From contig NZ_JYCN01000012.1 of the NCBI RefSeq assembly GCF_000876655.1, forward strand, positions 1-64,000: 64,000 nucleotides of DNA, given 5' to 3'. Below the pieces are notes generated by a model. That model had not been told where the DNA came from, ran no database searches, and saw only the letters and a list, made by a program, of their open reading frames with translations. The DNA is from Arthrobacter sp. SPG23 (GTDB taxonomy: Bacteria > Actinomycetota > Actinomycetes > Actinomycetales > Micrococcaceae). The translations under genes were made by a program, and so were the position numbers. Shown here one piece after another: positions 45,989 through 55,402 of the stretch (positions are counted from its first letter, which is position 1; every line of letters begins with the position of its first letter).

Positions 45989-46141
45989 ATCAGGCACGCA
46001 CCTTGTGCAGCTGCACAGCAAAGTCCGCCATGCCTAGTGCGCACATGCATAGACGCTCCGGATCACGCGGCAGTACCGTGGCTGTAAAGCAGCCGAGAGC
46101 TGAACCCATCCCCAACCCCAATTGCTGACGAGGGAGTCATC

Positions 46142-47641
46142 GTGACTGTAACTGCACAGCCCACTGTTACTGCGGAGCGCGAGAGCGAGCTGCTGGCCTC
46201 TGTTCCCACCGGCCTGCTGATCAACGGCGAGTGGCGCCCGGCCGCGTCCGGGAAGACGTTCGACGTCGAGGACCCGGCCACGGGCAAGGTCCTGCTCAGC
46301 ATCGCTGACGCCGGCCCCGAGGACGGCAAAGCCGCCCTCGACGCCGCCGCTGCCGCCCAGGACTCCTGGGCCAAGGTCCCGGCCCGTGAACGCGGGGAGA
46401 TCCTGCGCCGCGCCTTCGAGATGGTCACTGCCCGGGCCGAGGACTTCGCGCTGCTGATGACCCTGGAGATGGGCAAGCCCCTCGCCGAGGCCCGGGGCGA
46501 GGTCACCTACGGCGCCGAATTCCTGCGCTGGTTCTCCGAGGAAGCCGTCCGCGCCTTCGGCCGCTACTCGGTCTCCCCGGACGGCAAGTCCCGCCTCCTG
46601 GTCACCAAGAAGCCGGTGGGTCCCTGCCTGCTGATCACCCCGTGGAACTTCCCGCTGGCCATGGCCACCCGCAAGATCGCCCCCGCCGTGGCTGCCGGCT
46701 GCACCATGGTGCTCAAGTCCGCGAACCTGACCCCGCTGACCTCCCAGCTGTTCGCCGCCGTGATGCAGGAAGCCGGCCTGCCCGCCGGTGTCCTGAACGT
46801 CATCCCGACCTCGACGGCCGGTGCCACCACCGGGCCTTTGATCAAGGATCAGCGGCTGCGGAAGCTTTCCTTCACCGGTTCCACCGAAGTGGGCCGCCGC
46901 CTGCTCTCCGACGCCTCCGAGACGGTGCTGCGGACCTCCATGGAACTCGGCGGGAACGCCCCGTTCGTGGTGTTCGAGGACGCCGACGTCGACGCCGCCG
47001 TCACCGGGGCCATGCTGGCGAAGCTGCGGAACATGGGCGAGGCCTGCACGGCCGCGAACCGGTTCATCGTGCACGAGTCCGTCGCGGACGAGTTCGCGGA
47101 GAAGTTCGCCGCGAAGATGGCTGACATGACCACCGCCCGCGGCACCGAGCCGGAGTCCAAGGTGGGCCCCCTGATCGATGCCAAGAGCCGGGACAAGGTC
47201 CACGAGCTCGTCACCGACGCCGTGAACTCAGGTGCGGTGGCCGTGGCCGGCGGCGGCCCGGTGGACGGCCCGGGCTACTTCTACCAGCCCACCATCCTCA
47301 AGGGCGTCACCGAGGGCACCCGCATCCTCTCCGAGGAAATCTTCGGACCCGTCGCGCCGATCATCACCTTCGACACCGAGGACGAGGCGGTCCGCCTGGC
47401 CAACAACACCGAATACGGCCTGGTGGCCTACGTCTTCACGAAGGACCTGAACCGCGGCATCCGGATGGGCGAACGCCTCGAGACCGGCATGCTGGGCCTG
47501 AACGCCGGCGTCGTGTCCAACGCGGCCGCACCGTTCGGCGGCGTCAAGCAGTCCGGCCTGGGACGTGAAGGCGGCCTCGAAGGCATCGAGGAATACCTCT
47601 ACACCCAGTACATCGGCATCGCAGACCCCTACGCCGGCTAA
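46142..47641 (+). CDS. gabD: NAD(P)-dependent succinate-semialdehyde dehydrogenase
   Basis: The 499-residue aldehyde dehydrogenase oxidises succinate semialdehyde to succinate, the last step of GABA and 4-hydroxybutyrate breakdown. Motifs are ITPWNFPLAMATRKIAPAVAAGCTMVLKSA (substrate and cofactor entry), FTGSTEVGRRLL (cofactor glycines), TSMELGGNAPFVVF with the general-base glutamate, and GEACTAANRFIVHE with the nucleophilic cysteine near residue 300. The sequence is closest to GabD-type enzymes, but other semialdehyde substrates are possible. Codon usage is strongly biased to C/G in the third position, suggesting high expression. GTG 46142 follows AGGGAG. It stands alone between rsmI and the TgpA gene. 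Confidence 0.9.
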   Translation: MTVTAQPTVTAERESELLASVPTGLLINGEWRPAASGKTFDVEDPATGKVLLSIADAGPEDGKAALDAAAAAQDSWAKVPARERGEILRRAFEMVTARAEDFALLMTLEMGKPLAEARGEVTYGAEFLRWFSEEAVRAFGRYSVSPDGKSRLLVTKKPVGPCLLITPWNFPLAMATRKIAPAVAAGCTMVLKSANLTPLTSQLFAAVMQEAGLPAGVLNVIPTSTAGATTGPLIKDQRLRKLSFTGSTEVGRRLLSDASETVLRTSMELGGNAPFVVFEDADVDAAVTGAMLAKLRNMGEACTAANRFIVHESVADEFAEKFAAKMADMTTARGTEPESKVGPLIDAKSRDKVHELVTDAVNSGAVAVAGGGPVDGPGYFYQPTILKGVTEGTRILSEEIFGPVAPIITFDTEDEAVRLANNTEYGLVAYVFTKDLNRGIRMGERLETGMLGLNAGVVSNAAAPFGGVKQSGLGREGGLEGIEEYLYTQYIGIADPYAG

Positions 47642-47665
47642 GCCCGACGCAGGCCAGTCAGCAGC

Positions 47666-50185
47666 CTAGCCCCGCCGCAGCCGCCGCAGGCCGTCGCGCA
47701 CCGTCCGCCAGGACCGCGCGGCGGCCTGCGTCGTTGTGGCTGCGGCCCGGGTGACGGCCCGGAACGGAGCGCCGGCCACGTGCCCCCAGCGATTCAGGAC
47801 CGACGGCGGCAGCCACTCCGCCCGCAACCGGCGGGCCGGGCGCGAGTGCCTGCGCAGGGCTGCCTGGACCGCCATAATCCTCTCGGCCGCGGGTGGCACC
47901 GACGCTTCGGACGGTGCGGCGCCAGCGTCAGCTCGGCCGGCGGGCGGGCCATACTGCCGGCGTTCAAAGTCCGCGGTGAGCGAGGCGACCGCCCGGACGC
48001 CGGCGCCGTCCCCGTCGTCGCGCGCGCCAAGCGCACCCGATCCGAGAAGCCGGCGGGAGAAGTGCCGCGGAGTTTCGCTGACGCCGGGAGCCAGTCCGTA
48101 GTCGGTGGCAAGGTCCCGCAGTTCAGCCCAGGCAGCAGCAGCGGGGTTGCCACCCGAGGACGGCGCGCCCCTGAGCCGTCGGGACCGCAGCCCGGCGCGC
48201 ACCAGCCGGGGCGAGGCAACGAGCAGGGCAAGCACCAGGACCCCGGCGGCTCCATAGAGCGGCAGCGTCAACGGGTGCCCTGCTTCACCGGCCGAGTCCA
48301 GGCCCGGCAGCGGCGCCGGCGTGGCGCTTGGTGTCGCGGCCGGCGTGGCGGCGTTGGACGGGACCAGGCCGTCGTTGTTTTCGTTGGTGCTGGCACCGCC
48401 TGGAGTGGAGGCCTGCGACGCGTAGTCCGGCACCACTCCACGCGAGGGTGTGGGTTCGAACGCTACCCAGCCGAGGCCTTGGAAATACAGTTCGGGCCAG
48501 GCATGCGCGTCCCGGGAATCGACCTCGTATTCCGTCAGCGCCCCTTGCCCGGGAACCGAAACTGTGGCACCCGTGGACCGGCCCGGGGCATAGCCCACAG
48601 CGATGCGGCTAGGGATTCCCTCCAGCCTGGCCATGACGGCCATGGCCGACGCGAAATGGATGCAGTAACCGCTCTTTTGGGCCAGGAAGTCCGCGAGCAC
48701 GGAGAGTCCGTTGCCGTCGTAGCCACCCTGGACCGGGGACTGCAGGGAATACGTGAACTCGACGGAACGCAGGTAGTTCTGGATGGCCATCGCCTTGGCG
48801 TACGGCGTGCTGCTTCCCCCGGTGACGGTATCCGCCGTCCTGCGCACAATCTCCGGAACGTTGTTGGGCGTCCGGACGAACTCCTCCGAGATCCCGCGCA
48901 CCGGAGCCGAGGACTGGGACAAAAGCTCCGGAGTGAGCCTGGGCGCAGACGACTGCACCACGTACTGCTGGTTCCGTGAGTTCGTGTCCACGCCCTTGAT
49001 GCTCAACGTGGCCGGATCCCAGCTCCACCGTCCGGCCAGCCCGTTGACCGCATCCGGAGCATACGGCACCGGCAGGTACGGGCTGGTGAAACGGCCGGTA
49101 TTGACGGCCGTGACCTGGCGGACCTGCTCGTCTGCGAGGATCTCATACCCGGCGTCCATCCTCCCCACCCCTACCCGCCGGGAAGCGTCGCGGTCGTCCG
49201 GTGACCACGAATCCCCGTCGAACCGGTCCACCGTGACGGACCGCAGGTACGGGGGCCTGCTGGCACTGGTGGCATAGGTGATACGCCCGTCGCCGGAGGG
49301 GCTCCGCAGGCTGCTGCCCAGGCTGATCATGGGGTTGAGCCCGGTGGCCGAACCCCACGGATTCAGCCTGGAACCTTGCGGGAACGTGCCCTGGTCGAAG
49401 CCCGGGACGGCGAGGGGGAGGAGGAGCGTGATCACCAGCGCCATGCCGCCGGTAAGGGCTGCGCGGCGGAACTGTCCCGGATTGCGGGCGGTGTCTGCCG
49501 TGATGCGGTTGTCAGGGGCGAACCACTGGCTGCAGGCAAGGATCACCAGGTAGCCGGCGGCCGCTGCGGCAAACCCCCACACCCCGACGCTCTGCGGCTT
49601 GACCATGGCCGGCACCACGAGGACGGCCACGAGACCCAGGCCGCTGGTTGCCGGCAGGGCCAACGGCACTGCCAGGGCATCCACCAGGATCACCACCAGG
49701 CCCAGGACCGCGCAGGTGACCAGTACTATGCCGGCGTTGGGCGCAACGGGGGAGCTCTCGGCCAGGACGGTCTCGCTTGCCCGCCGCAGGTATCTGCCCA
49801 GCTGCTCCATGGTGTCGCCGGACGGAATGAACCCGGCGATGCTGTACCGGCGGAAGAACGTGAAGGTCAGGATGAAAACGAGGGACGCAAAGCCGCCCAG
49901 CGCCACGAGGAATGGTTGCGCGCGAAGCGACCTCAGGGCAGCCATGGCCAGGGCCACCACACAGACGGTGGTGAGCACCGGGGGATACCAGGCCCATCCA
50001 CGCAGCACGCCGTTCAGGGAGACTGCGGCACCGGCGACCGCAAGGGCGACGGCCGCCGCCATGGCCCACGGCTGCGCACCTACGCGGCGCCACCGTGCGG
50101 CCGGAGCCGGTGACGGTGCAAGGACCTCAGGCGCGCGGCCGGTGTCCGGACCCTGGCCGGAACGCCGCTGGGGAGTCAGGGTCAT
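47666..50185 (-). CDS. TgpA-like transglutaminase membrane protein (DUF3488/DUF4129)
   Basis: The 839-residue protein has about seven N-terminal membrane helices (DUF3488), an extracytoplasmic transglutaminase domain and one C-terminal helix followed by a cytoplasmic segment. The catalytic triad is recognisable: cysteine in QKSGYCIHFASAMAVM, histidine in SRDAHAWPELYFQG and the acidic residue in VAFEPTPSRG. The C-terminal region AWAELRDLATDYGLAPGVSETPRHFSRRLL is DUF4129-like. TgpA-type proteins are thought to process or crosslink envelope proteins. The ATG at 50185 overlaps the DUF58 stop (ATGA), so it is the third gene of a MoxR-DUF58-TgpA operon. Confidence 0.93.
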   Translation of the reverse strand: MTLTPQRRSGQGPDTGRAPEVLAPSPAPAARWRRVGAQPWAMAAAVALAVAGAAVSLNGVLRGWAWYPPVLTTVCVVALAMAALRSLRAQPFLVALGGFASLVFILTFTFFRRYSIAGFIPSGDTMEQLGRYLRRASETVLAESSPVAPNAGIVLVTCAVLGLVVILVDALAVPLALPATSGLGLVAVLVVPAMVKPQSVGVWGFAAAAAGYLVILACSQWFAPDNRITADTARNPGQFRRAALTGGMALVITLLLPLAVPGFDQGTFPQGSRLNPWGSATGLNPMISLGSSLRSPSGDGRITYATSASRPPYLRSVTVDRFDGDSWSPDDRDASRRVGVGRMDAGYEILADEQVRQVTAVNTGRFTSPYLPVPYAPDAVNGLAGRWSWDPATLSIKGVDTNSRNQQYVVQSSAPRLTPELLSQSSAPVRGISEEFVRTPNNVPEIVRRTADTVTGGSSTPYAKAMAIQNYLRSVEFTYSLQSPVQGGYDGNGLSVLADFLAQKSGYCIHFASAMAVMARLEGIPSRIAVGYAPGRSTGATVSVPGQGALTEYEVDSRDAHAWPELYFQGLGWVAFEPTPSRGVVPDYASQASTPGGASTNENNDGLVPSNAATPAATPSATPAPLPGLDSAGEAGHPLTLPLYGAAGVLVLALLVASPRLVRAGLRSRRLRGAPSSGGNPAAAAWAELRDLATDYGLAPGVSETPRHFSRRLLGSGALGARDDGDGAGVRAVASLTADFERRQYGPPAGRADAGAAPSEASVPPAAERIMAVQAALRRHSRPARRLRAEWLPPSVLNRWGHVAGAPFRAVTRAAATTTQAAARSWRTVRDGLRRLRRG

Positions 50186-51573
50186 CGGCTGACCCCCGTG
50201 CCCCGGCGCACGTCCGCGGCGGCCGTGGCGGCAGCCGCGTCGCGCTGGTCGAAATAGGACCATGCCGCAGGCACCGATGTGCCAGGGGTAACGGCCACGG
50301 CCCGCCAGCCGCCGGACCTCAGCGTCTCAAGAGCCGCCTGGCATTCGGCCGGGTGTTCGGTGACCACTACCGCGAATGCATTGGCGCCGAACCCGGCAGC
50401 CGCGGACAGGGCGCGTGCCTCTGCTGCCTGCAGATGTCCCAGGATGGCCATGACGGGGCCGCGCTGCCGGTGGGCGGAGAGCTTGTCCATGAGCCGGTCG
50501 TCGAAGGGCCTGTGGCCTGATTCGGGCGCTGCGGCATGGTGCGCGCCGGAGAGCTGGACGGCCGCCAGGCTCTCGGCGATGGACTGCAGGCCGGCGGACC
50601 CGGTGTATTCCTCGGCCTCGGGTTCGGGGGCGGAGGGCGAATGCAGGAAGGCAGGTTCTCCCGCGGGATCCAGGAACCGCAGGGCATAGTTTCGTTCCGC
50701 CAGGTGCGCGCTGACAGACATCGCGGCGGTAACGGCCCACTCGAACGTGTCGCTGGTGACCAGTTCGTGGCCGTCCTCGCCGGAGGTGGCGGAGAAGGCA
50801 GCACCCGGTCCGCGCGCAAAGGCCGACCACCGGTGGTCCAGGATGATGGTGGCCTCCGGCGTGGTAACGGATTCCTCCTGCCGCACCATCAGTGCACCAT
50901 GCCTGGCCGTCGCAGCCCAGTGCACCCGGCGCATTGGATCCCCGTGGCGGTATTCGCGGGTCATGACGTCGTCGTCGCTTGGATTCGCCCGGATCCGCGT
51001 GGCAGTGACGCCGTCGTTCCCGCGCGCGCCGGCAAGTCCCGTCGCGGGGAGTTCGACGGCGGCGGGTGTCACGGTCAGCGTGTCGCCGTCGTCGATCGCG
51101 TGGCGGTGCATCGAGAGGCCGAAGGGATCGGTGAACTCGGCCGTCACAGGGCCAATCACAAACTGTCCCCGCTTGCCGGACCGGAGATGGTATTCGTACC
51201 GGCTGGTCCCGCCGGCCGCGGAGCGGGACGGGAACCGGAAAGCCGGCGATTCGCCGAACCGCGAGGGGAGGCGTTCCTCCATGATCACCTGCCCCGCGGC
51301 CGCGCCGGTACGGGCCACGGCGAGCCGCACGGTGGTGGTCGAGGAGGTTTCCACGCTGGCGGGGCTGAATTCCCGGTACACCTTGAATCTGGGTTTGAGG
51401 ATGCGGATCCCCGCGAGTGAGACCAGCGGGAGGACAACCAGAAGGATGCCCAGCGTGAGCAGGTCGCGGCGGCCCATGACCTGCGCGGCCAGCAGCGAAA
51501 CCACGCCGGCAGCCAGCAACCCCCAGCCGCGCGTTGTGAAGAGGTGTCCAGGGAGCTTGTCCATGAGGGCCAT
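50182..51573 (-). CDS. DUF58 domain-containing membrane protein
   Basis: The 463-residue protein has two N-terminal membrane helices (GWGLLAAGVVSLLAAQVM, LLTLGILLVVLPLVSLAGIRIL), then an extracytoplasmic-like beta region and the DUF58 core TREYRHGDPMRRVHWAATARHGALMVRQEE. A vWA-like C-terminal part follows. Such proteins work with MoxR AAA+ ATPases, perhaps as chaperone-assisted complexes; the molecular role is not defined. It starts 14 bases after MoxR and overlaps the TgpA start. ATG 51573 is used; ATG 51564 is also possible. Confidence 0.92.
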   Translation of the reverse strand: MALMDKLPGHLFTTRGWGLLAAGVVSLLAAQVMGRRDLLTLGILLVVLPLVSLAGIRILKPRFKVYREFSPASVETSSTTTVRLAVARTGAAAGQVIMEERLPSRFGESPAFRFPSRSAAGGTSRYEYHLRSGKRGQFVIGPVTAEFTDPFGLSMHRHAIDDGDTLTVTPAAVELPATGLAGARGNDGVTATRIRANPSDDDVMTREYRHGDPMRRVHWAATARHGALMVRQEESVTTPEATIILDHRWSAFARGPGAAFSATSGEDGHELVTSDTFEWAVTAAMSVSAHLAERNYALRFLDPAGEPAFLHSPSAPEPEAEEYTGSAGLQSIAESLAAVQLSGAHHAAAPESGHRPFDDRLMDKLSAHRQRGPVMAILGHLQAAEARALSAAAGFGANAFAVVVTEHPAECQAALETLRSGGWRAVAVTPGTSVPAAWSYFDQRDAAAATAAADVRRGTGVSR

Positions 51574-51587
51574 CGGGGTGTTTTCGG

Positions 51588-52706
51588 CTAGCGCGTACGC
51601 CGCTGGTCGGGGCCGCCTCGCGGGCTGCCGCCCCGGGACGGTGCCGCGGACATCTCCTGCGGCACCGGCAGCTTCGCCAGGATGCCTCGGATGACGCTGT
51701 GCGGAGTTTCACCCGTACTGGCGGCCTTGCGGTCAAGGATGATCCTGTGCGCCAGCACGGATTCGGCAACACCGACGACGTCGTCCGGGAGGACGAAGTC
51801 CCGGCCGTCCAGCGCAGCGGTGGCCTTCGCCGCCCGCAACAGCTGGAGCATGGACCGGGGACTGGCGCCGAGACGGAGCATGGCACTTTCGCGGGTGGCG
51901 CGCCCCAGCGACACCGTGTACTCCTTGACGGCCTGTGAAACGTAGACCCGCTGGACGGTGGCGATCATGGCGGCCACATCGGCCGCGGTGACGACGGCGG
52001 TCACCCGCGTCAGCGGCGACGTCGCCTGGTGCGTCTCCAGCATCTCAATCTCGGAGTCCTTGTCCGGATAGCCCATGGAGATCCGGGCCATGAAGCGGTC
52101 CCGCTGCGCTTCCGGCAGCGGGTAGGTCCCTTCCATCTCAATCGGGTTCTGGGTGGCCACCACCATGAACGGCTCATCCAGCTTGTAGGAGTCCCCGTCC
52201 ACGGTCACCTGGTGCTCCTCCATGCATTCCAGGAGCGCGGACTGCGTCTTAGCCGAGGCCCGGTTGATCTCGTCACCGATGACAATGTTGGCGAACACGG
52301 CGCCGGGCCTGAATTCGAACAGCCGCGAGGCCTGGTTGTAAATGGAGACGCCGGTGACGTCCGAGGGCAGGAGGTCCGGGGTGAACTGGATCCTGCTGAC
52401 CGAACAGTCAATGGTGCGGGCGAGTGTCTTCGCGAGCAGCGTCTTTCCCACGCCGGGAACATCTTCGAGGAGCAGGTGTCCCTGGGCAAGGAGGACCGTG
52501 AGGGCCAGCTTCGCCGCCTCCGCCTTACCGTCGATCACCGTGTTGATGGCTGAGAGGATGCGCTCGCTGGCGTTGTGGAAGGCCTCCGCATCCATGGCAG
52601 TCGGCCGGGTTCCGTTGAGCTGGTTTCCAACAACCCCCGCACCGCCGGGGAAGCCCTGCCCTTCCGGGAGCGCTTCATCTACTGTGGTGCGTCTGTGGGA
52701 ATCCAT
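51588..52706 (-). CDS. MoxR-family AAA+ ATPase
   Basis: The 372-residue protein is a MoxR ATPase. Walker A is EDVPGVGKTLLAK (near residue 80), Walker B is IVIGDEINRASAKTQSALLECMEEHQVT, and sensor and lid motifs appear in VATQNPIEMEGTYPLPEAQRDRFMARISMGYP and GASPRSMLQLLRAAKATAALDGRDFVLPDDV. MoxR proteins act as chaperones with DUF58 or vWA partners. It leads the operon with DUF58 and TgpA and is divergent to tatD. ATG 52706 is the start, with a 37-residue disordered head before the conserved domain. Confidence 0.95.
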   Translation of the reverse strand: MDSHRRTTVDEALPEGQGFPGGAGVVGNQLNGTRPTAMDAEAFHNASERILSAINTVIDGKAEAAKLALTVLLAQGHLLLEDVPGVGKTLLAKTLARTIDCSVSRIQFTPDLLPSDVTGVSIYNQASRLFEFRPGAVFANIVIGDEINRASAKTQSALLECMEEHQVTVDGDSYKLDEPFMVVATQNPIEMEGTYPLPEAQRDRFMARISMGYPDKDSEIEMLETHQATSPLTRVTAVVTAADVAAMIATVQRVYVSQAVKEYTVSLGRATRESAMLRLGASPRSMLQLLRAAKATAALDGRDFVLPDDVVGVAESVLAHRIILDRKAASTGETPHSVIRGILAKLPVPQEMSAAPSRGGSPRGGPDQRRTR

Positions 52707-52879
52707 CGGCAGCCTTTCAGCCCTCGGGAAAGCCTGGCACGGGGTGGCAAGGAGTGCGCGCCCGCCGCCGGGCCTTCGCCCGTATGCCTACCAGACTACT
52801 AACACAACTGCCGGAGCTGACAGAGAGTTCCGGTAATTCCCGGCGGGAGGCGGAATGCCCGGGCGGCTAGGGTAGAAGG

Positions 52880-53767
52880 ATGAACACCCCGTTGACGCCA
52901 GCCCCGTTTCGCGTGCCCGGAAGCGACGGCTCCGGCCGGCACGGCTATCCGCCCGCTCCGGAGCCGCTGCCCGTCCCGGTCATGGACAACCACACGCACC
53001 TGGACTTCCCCAACAGCGACGTGACAGTGGACGTGGCCGCTGCCCTGGACGTCGCCGCGTCAGTGGGCGTGCAGGGAGCGGTGCAGGTTGGCTGCGACCT
53101 GGAATCCTCCAGGTTCACGGTGCTGGCCGTGGACCTGGACCCGCGGCTGCTCGGCGCGGTGGCCATCCACCCCAACGACGCCCCGGACTATGCAGTCCGG
53201 GGGGAGCTGGAGGATGCCCTGGCGGAGATCGAGGCCCTCGCTGCACACCCACGGATCCGCGCCATCGGCGAGACGGGACTCGATTTCTTCCGCACCGAGG
53301 GGGAGGGGCTGCTGCACCAGCGGTACTCGTTCCGCCGCCACATCGACATCGCCAAACGCCTCGGGCTGACGCTGCAGATCCACGACCGGGACGCCCACGA
53401 CGACGTCGTCCAGATCCTGCGCGAAGAAGGACCCCCGGAACGGGTGGTGTTCCATTGCTTCTCCGGGGACGAACAACTCGCACGGACGTGCAACAACGAA
53501 GGCTGGTACATGTCCTTCGCCGGCACGGTGACGTTCAAGAATGCGGCCAACCTGCGCGCGGCCCTTGCGATCGCAGATCCGGCCCGGGTCCTCGTGGAAA
53601 CTGACGCGCCGTTCCTGACCCCGCATCCATTCCGGGGCCGCCCCAATGCCAGTTACCTGATCCCGCACACCGTCCGGACCATGGCCGAATTGACAAGCAC
53701 CGAGTTGTCCCGGCTGTGCTCCCAAATCGCCGAAAATTCCCTGCGGGCATACGGATCCTGGGACTGA
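52880..53767 (+). CDS. tatD: TatD-family metal-dependent hydrolase/DNase
   Basis: The 295-residue protein is a TatD amidohydrolase, a metal-dependent 3'-5' nuclease family. Metal ligands are visible in DNHTHLDF (residues 36-43), AIGETGLDFF, LQIHDRDAHDD, VVFHCFSGDEQLA and LVETDAPFLTPHPFRGRPN. About 35 extra N-terminal residues precede the domain. In many actinobacteria tatD follows metG and precedes rpf and ksgA; metG is not here, and the MoxR operon lies upstream instead. Identification is secure, the biological substrate less so. Confidence 0.95.
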   Translation: MNTPLTPAPFRVPGSDGSGRHGYPPAPEPLPVPVMDNHTHLDFPNSDVTVDVAAALDVAASVGVQGAVQVGCDLESSRFTVLAVDLDPRLLGAVAIHPNDAPDYAVRGELEDALAEIEALAAHPRIRAIGETGLDFFRTEGEGLLHQRYSFRRHIDIAKRLGLTLQIHDRDAHDDVVQILREEGPPERVVFHCFSGDEQLARTCNNEGWYMSFAGTVTFKNAANLRAALAIADPARVLVETDAPFLTPHPFRGRPNASYLIPHTVRTMAELTSTELSRLCSQIAENSLRAYGSWD

Positions 53768-54061
53768 CAGCGGTCCCGCTCAGCCAGCTGTCAGGAATAC
53801 CAGGTATGCATCAAATCTTGGCTGCTTTATAACGCTTCGGTTACAGTGGAAAACTATTAGCCGGGGTCGGGGAAGGCCTTCGGATAATTTCGCTCAGTTC
53901 CAGGCCCGTCTCACGGCGGGTCCGGTGAGTCCTGAGTGTGGCGGCGCACACGTCTGCTGCAAACAGCCGGACCGTGTCCGGAGTTGCCCTGAGGGTGTTT
54001 GCGTCGGTGGGTGATGTGCGTTTTTCCCCGTGCCCGGATGGTCCTAGAGTTACGGGCAATC

Positions 54062-55228
54062 GTGGTCAAGTTCTTCACTTCGGACGGTAAGTTCAGTTTC
54101 GTCAAGGTCGGCGCCCAGCTGGTTGTGCTCTCTGCACTCGTGCTGGGCCTGGTGGCCTTCGTAGGCAACAACAAAACAGTCACCCTGAATGTGGACGGCA
54201 AAGTCAGCTCCGTCCAGACGTTCGGCGGGACGGTAGGCCAAGTGGTCAAGAGTGCCAAGGTGGAGCTGCAGGCTGCGGACCGGGTATCCCCGTCGGCGGA
54301 CGCCCGCGTGGAGGATGGCTCGGTCATCAACGTCAATCTTGCCAAGGCAGTGAAGATCAGCCTCGACGGGGCTGAGAAGACGATCAACACCACGTCGGCC
54401 AACGTCGAAGGGCTGGTCACCGAACTCGGCGTCGCCAGTGCCTCGGAAGTCTCCGCGCCGAAGGACGCCCAGCTGGCCGTCTCCGGTTCCTTCGTGGCCA
54501 TTTCGACACCCAAGACCGTCAGCATCCTGGCGGACGGCAAGGCGTCAAAGACCACCACCACTGCGGCAACCGTAGCGGAAGTCCTCAAGGACGCCGGCGT
54601 GACCGTCGGCGCCGGCGACAGGCTTTCCCAGCCGCGTAACGCGCACGTCGTCAACGACATGGCGATCAAGGTGTCCCGGGTGGATTCCTCCAAAACGGCC
54701 GCCACGTCCGAAGAGGTTCCCTTCGAGACGCTGAGCTCCGAAAGCTCCGACCTCTTCGTGGGCGAGAAGAAGGTTACCCAGGCCGGTGTTCCCGGCAAGG
54801 TGGACAAGAACTTCAAGCTGGTGCTGGTGGACGGCCGCGAAGCCTCCCGGACCCTCGTGTCCGAGACCGTCTCCGTCCAGCCCGTGACCGAAAAGGTCTC
54901 GGTGGGCACCAAGGAAAAGCCCAAGGCCGAAGCGGCAGCTTCGAGCGCCGGTGCGAACACCGGTGCAGCGGCACCCGCCATGATGAATGAAGCCATGTGG
55001 GACAAGATCGCGCAGTGCGAATCCACCGGCAACTGGTCCATCAACTCCGGCAACGGCTACTACGGCGGTCTGCAGTTCGACATCCAGACCTGGATCGGTG
55101 CCGGCGGCGGCGCCTATGCGCCCAACGCCAGCCTTGCCACCAAAGCCCAGCAGATCGACATTGCCAACCGCGTTTACGCGCAGCGCGGACTCTCCCCCTG
55201 GGGCTGCGGCTGGGCAGCGACCAGCTGA
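54062..55228 (+). CDS. rpfB: Resuscitation-promoting factor with DUF348 and G5 domains (RpfB-like)
   Basis: RpfB-type proteins are secreted or anchored peptidoglycan lytic transglycosylases that stimulate growth from dormancy. The 388-residue protein has an N-terminal anchor (VGAQLVVLSALVLGLVAFVG), three DUF348 repeats (VTLNVDGKVSSVQTFGGTVGQVV, ISLDGAEKTINTTSANVEGLV, VSILADGKASKTTTTAATVAEVL), a G5 domain (EVPFETLSSESSDLFVGEKKV to VSVQPVTEKVSVGT) and the Rpf domain MWDKIAQCESTGNWSINSGNGYYGGLQFDIQTW with the catalytic glutamate in QCESTGNW. GTG 54062 gives VVKFFTSDGKFSF; the frame opens at 53999 and ATG 54038 is also possible. Order tatD-rpfB-ksgA-ispE equals Rv1008-Rv1011. Confidence 0.95.
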   Translation: MVKFFTSDGKFSFVKVGAQLVVLSALVLGLVAFVGNNKTVTLNVDGKVSSVQTFGGTVGQVVKSAKVELQAADRVSPSADARVEDGSVINVNLAKAVKISLDGAEKTINTTSANVEGLVTELGVASASEVSAPKDAQLAVSGSFVAISTPKTVSILADGKASKTTTTAATVAEVLKDAGVTVGAGDRLSQPRNAHVVNDMAIKVSRVDSSKTAATSEEVPFETLSSESSDLFVGEKKVTQAGVPGKVDKNFKLVLVDGREASRTLVSETVSVQPVTEKVSVGTKEKPKAEAAASSAGANTGAAAPAMMNEAMWDKIAQCESTGNWSINSGNGYYGGLQFDIQTWIGAGGGAYAPNASLATKAQQIDIANRVYAQRGLSPWGCGWAATS

Positions 55229-55260
55229 TAGCCGCTGCAGCGAGCATTTGCTCCTGCTGA

Positions 55261-55329
55261 CACCCGCGGCGGCTGACCACCGCCGCGGGTGAATCGAAGG
55301 CCGGGTCCGGATAACGGACCCGGCCTTCG
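55261..55329 (+). terminator. Two consecutive hairpins after rpfB
   Basis: The first is a perfect 12-bp stem (55261-55272 with 55280-55291). The second is a perfect 15-bp stem (55295-55309 with 55315-55329, five-base loop). They begin 33 bases after the rpfB stop. No long T-run follows, but the pair should strongly terminate rpfB before ksgA. Confidence 0.75.
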
Positions 55330-55402
55330 CCGTGCCCGTCCCAGGTGGGCCGGGGAGCTTCACAGGGGCCGCCGCCGCAGGCCAACGGGATAGGATACCT
55401 AG

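Noticed and set aside
53768..54061. Possible cyclic-di-AMP (ydaO-type) riboswitch upstream of rpfB
   Set aside because: Such riboswitches precede rpf-like genes in some actinobacteria, but I could not align the conserved core elements here. A covariance-model search would decide.
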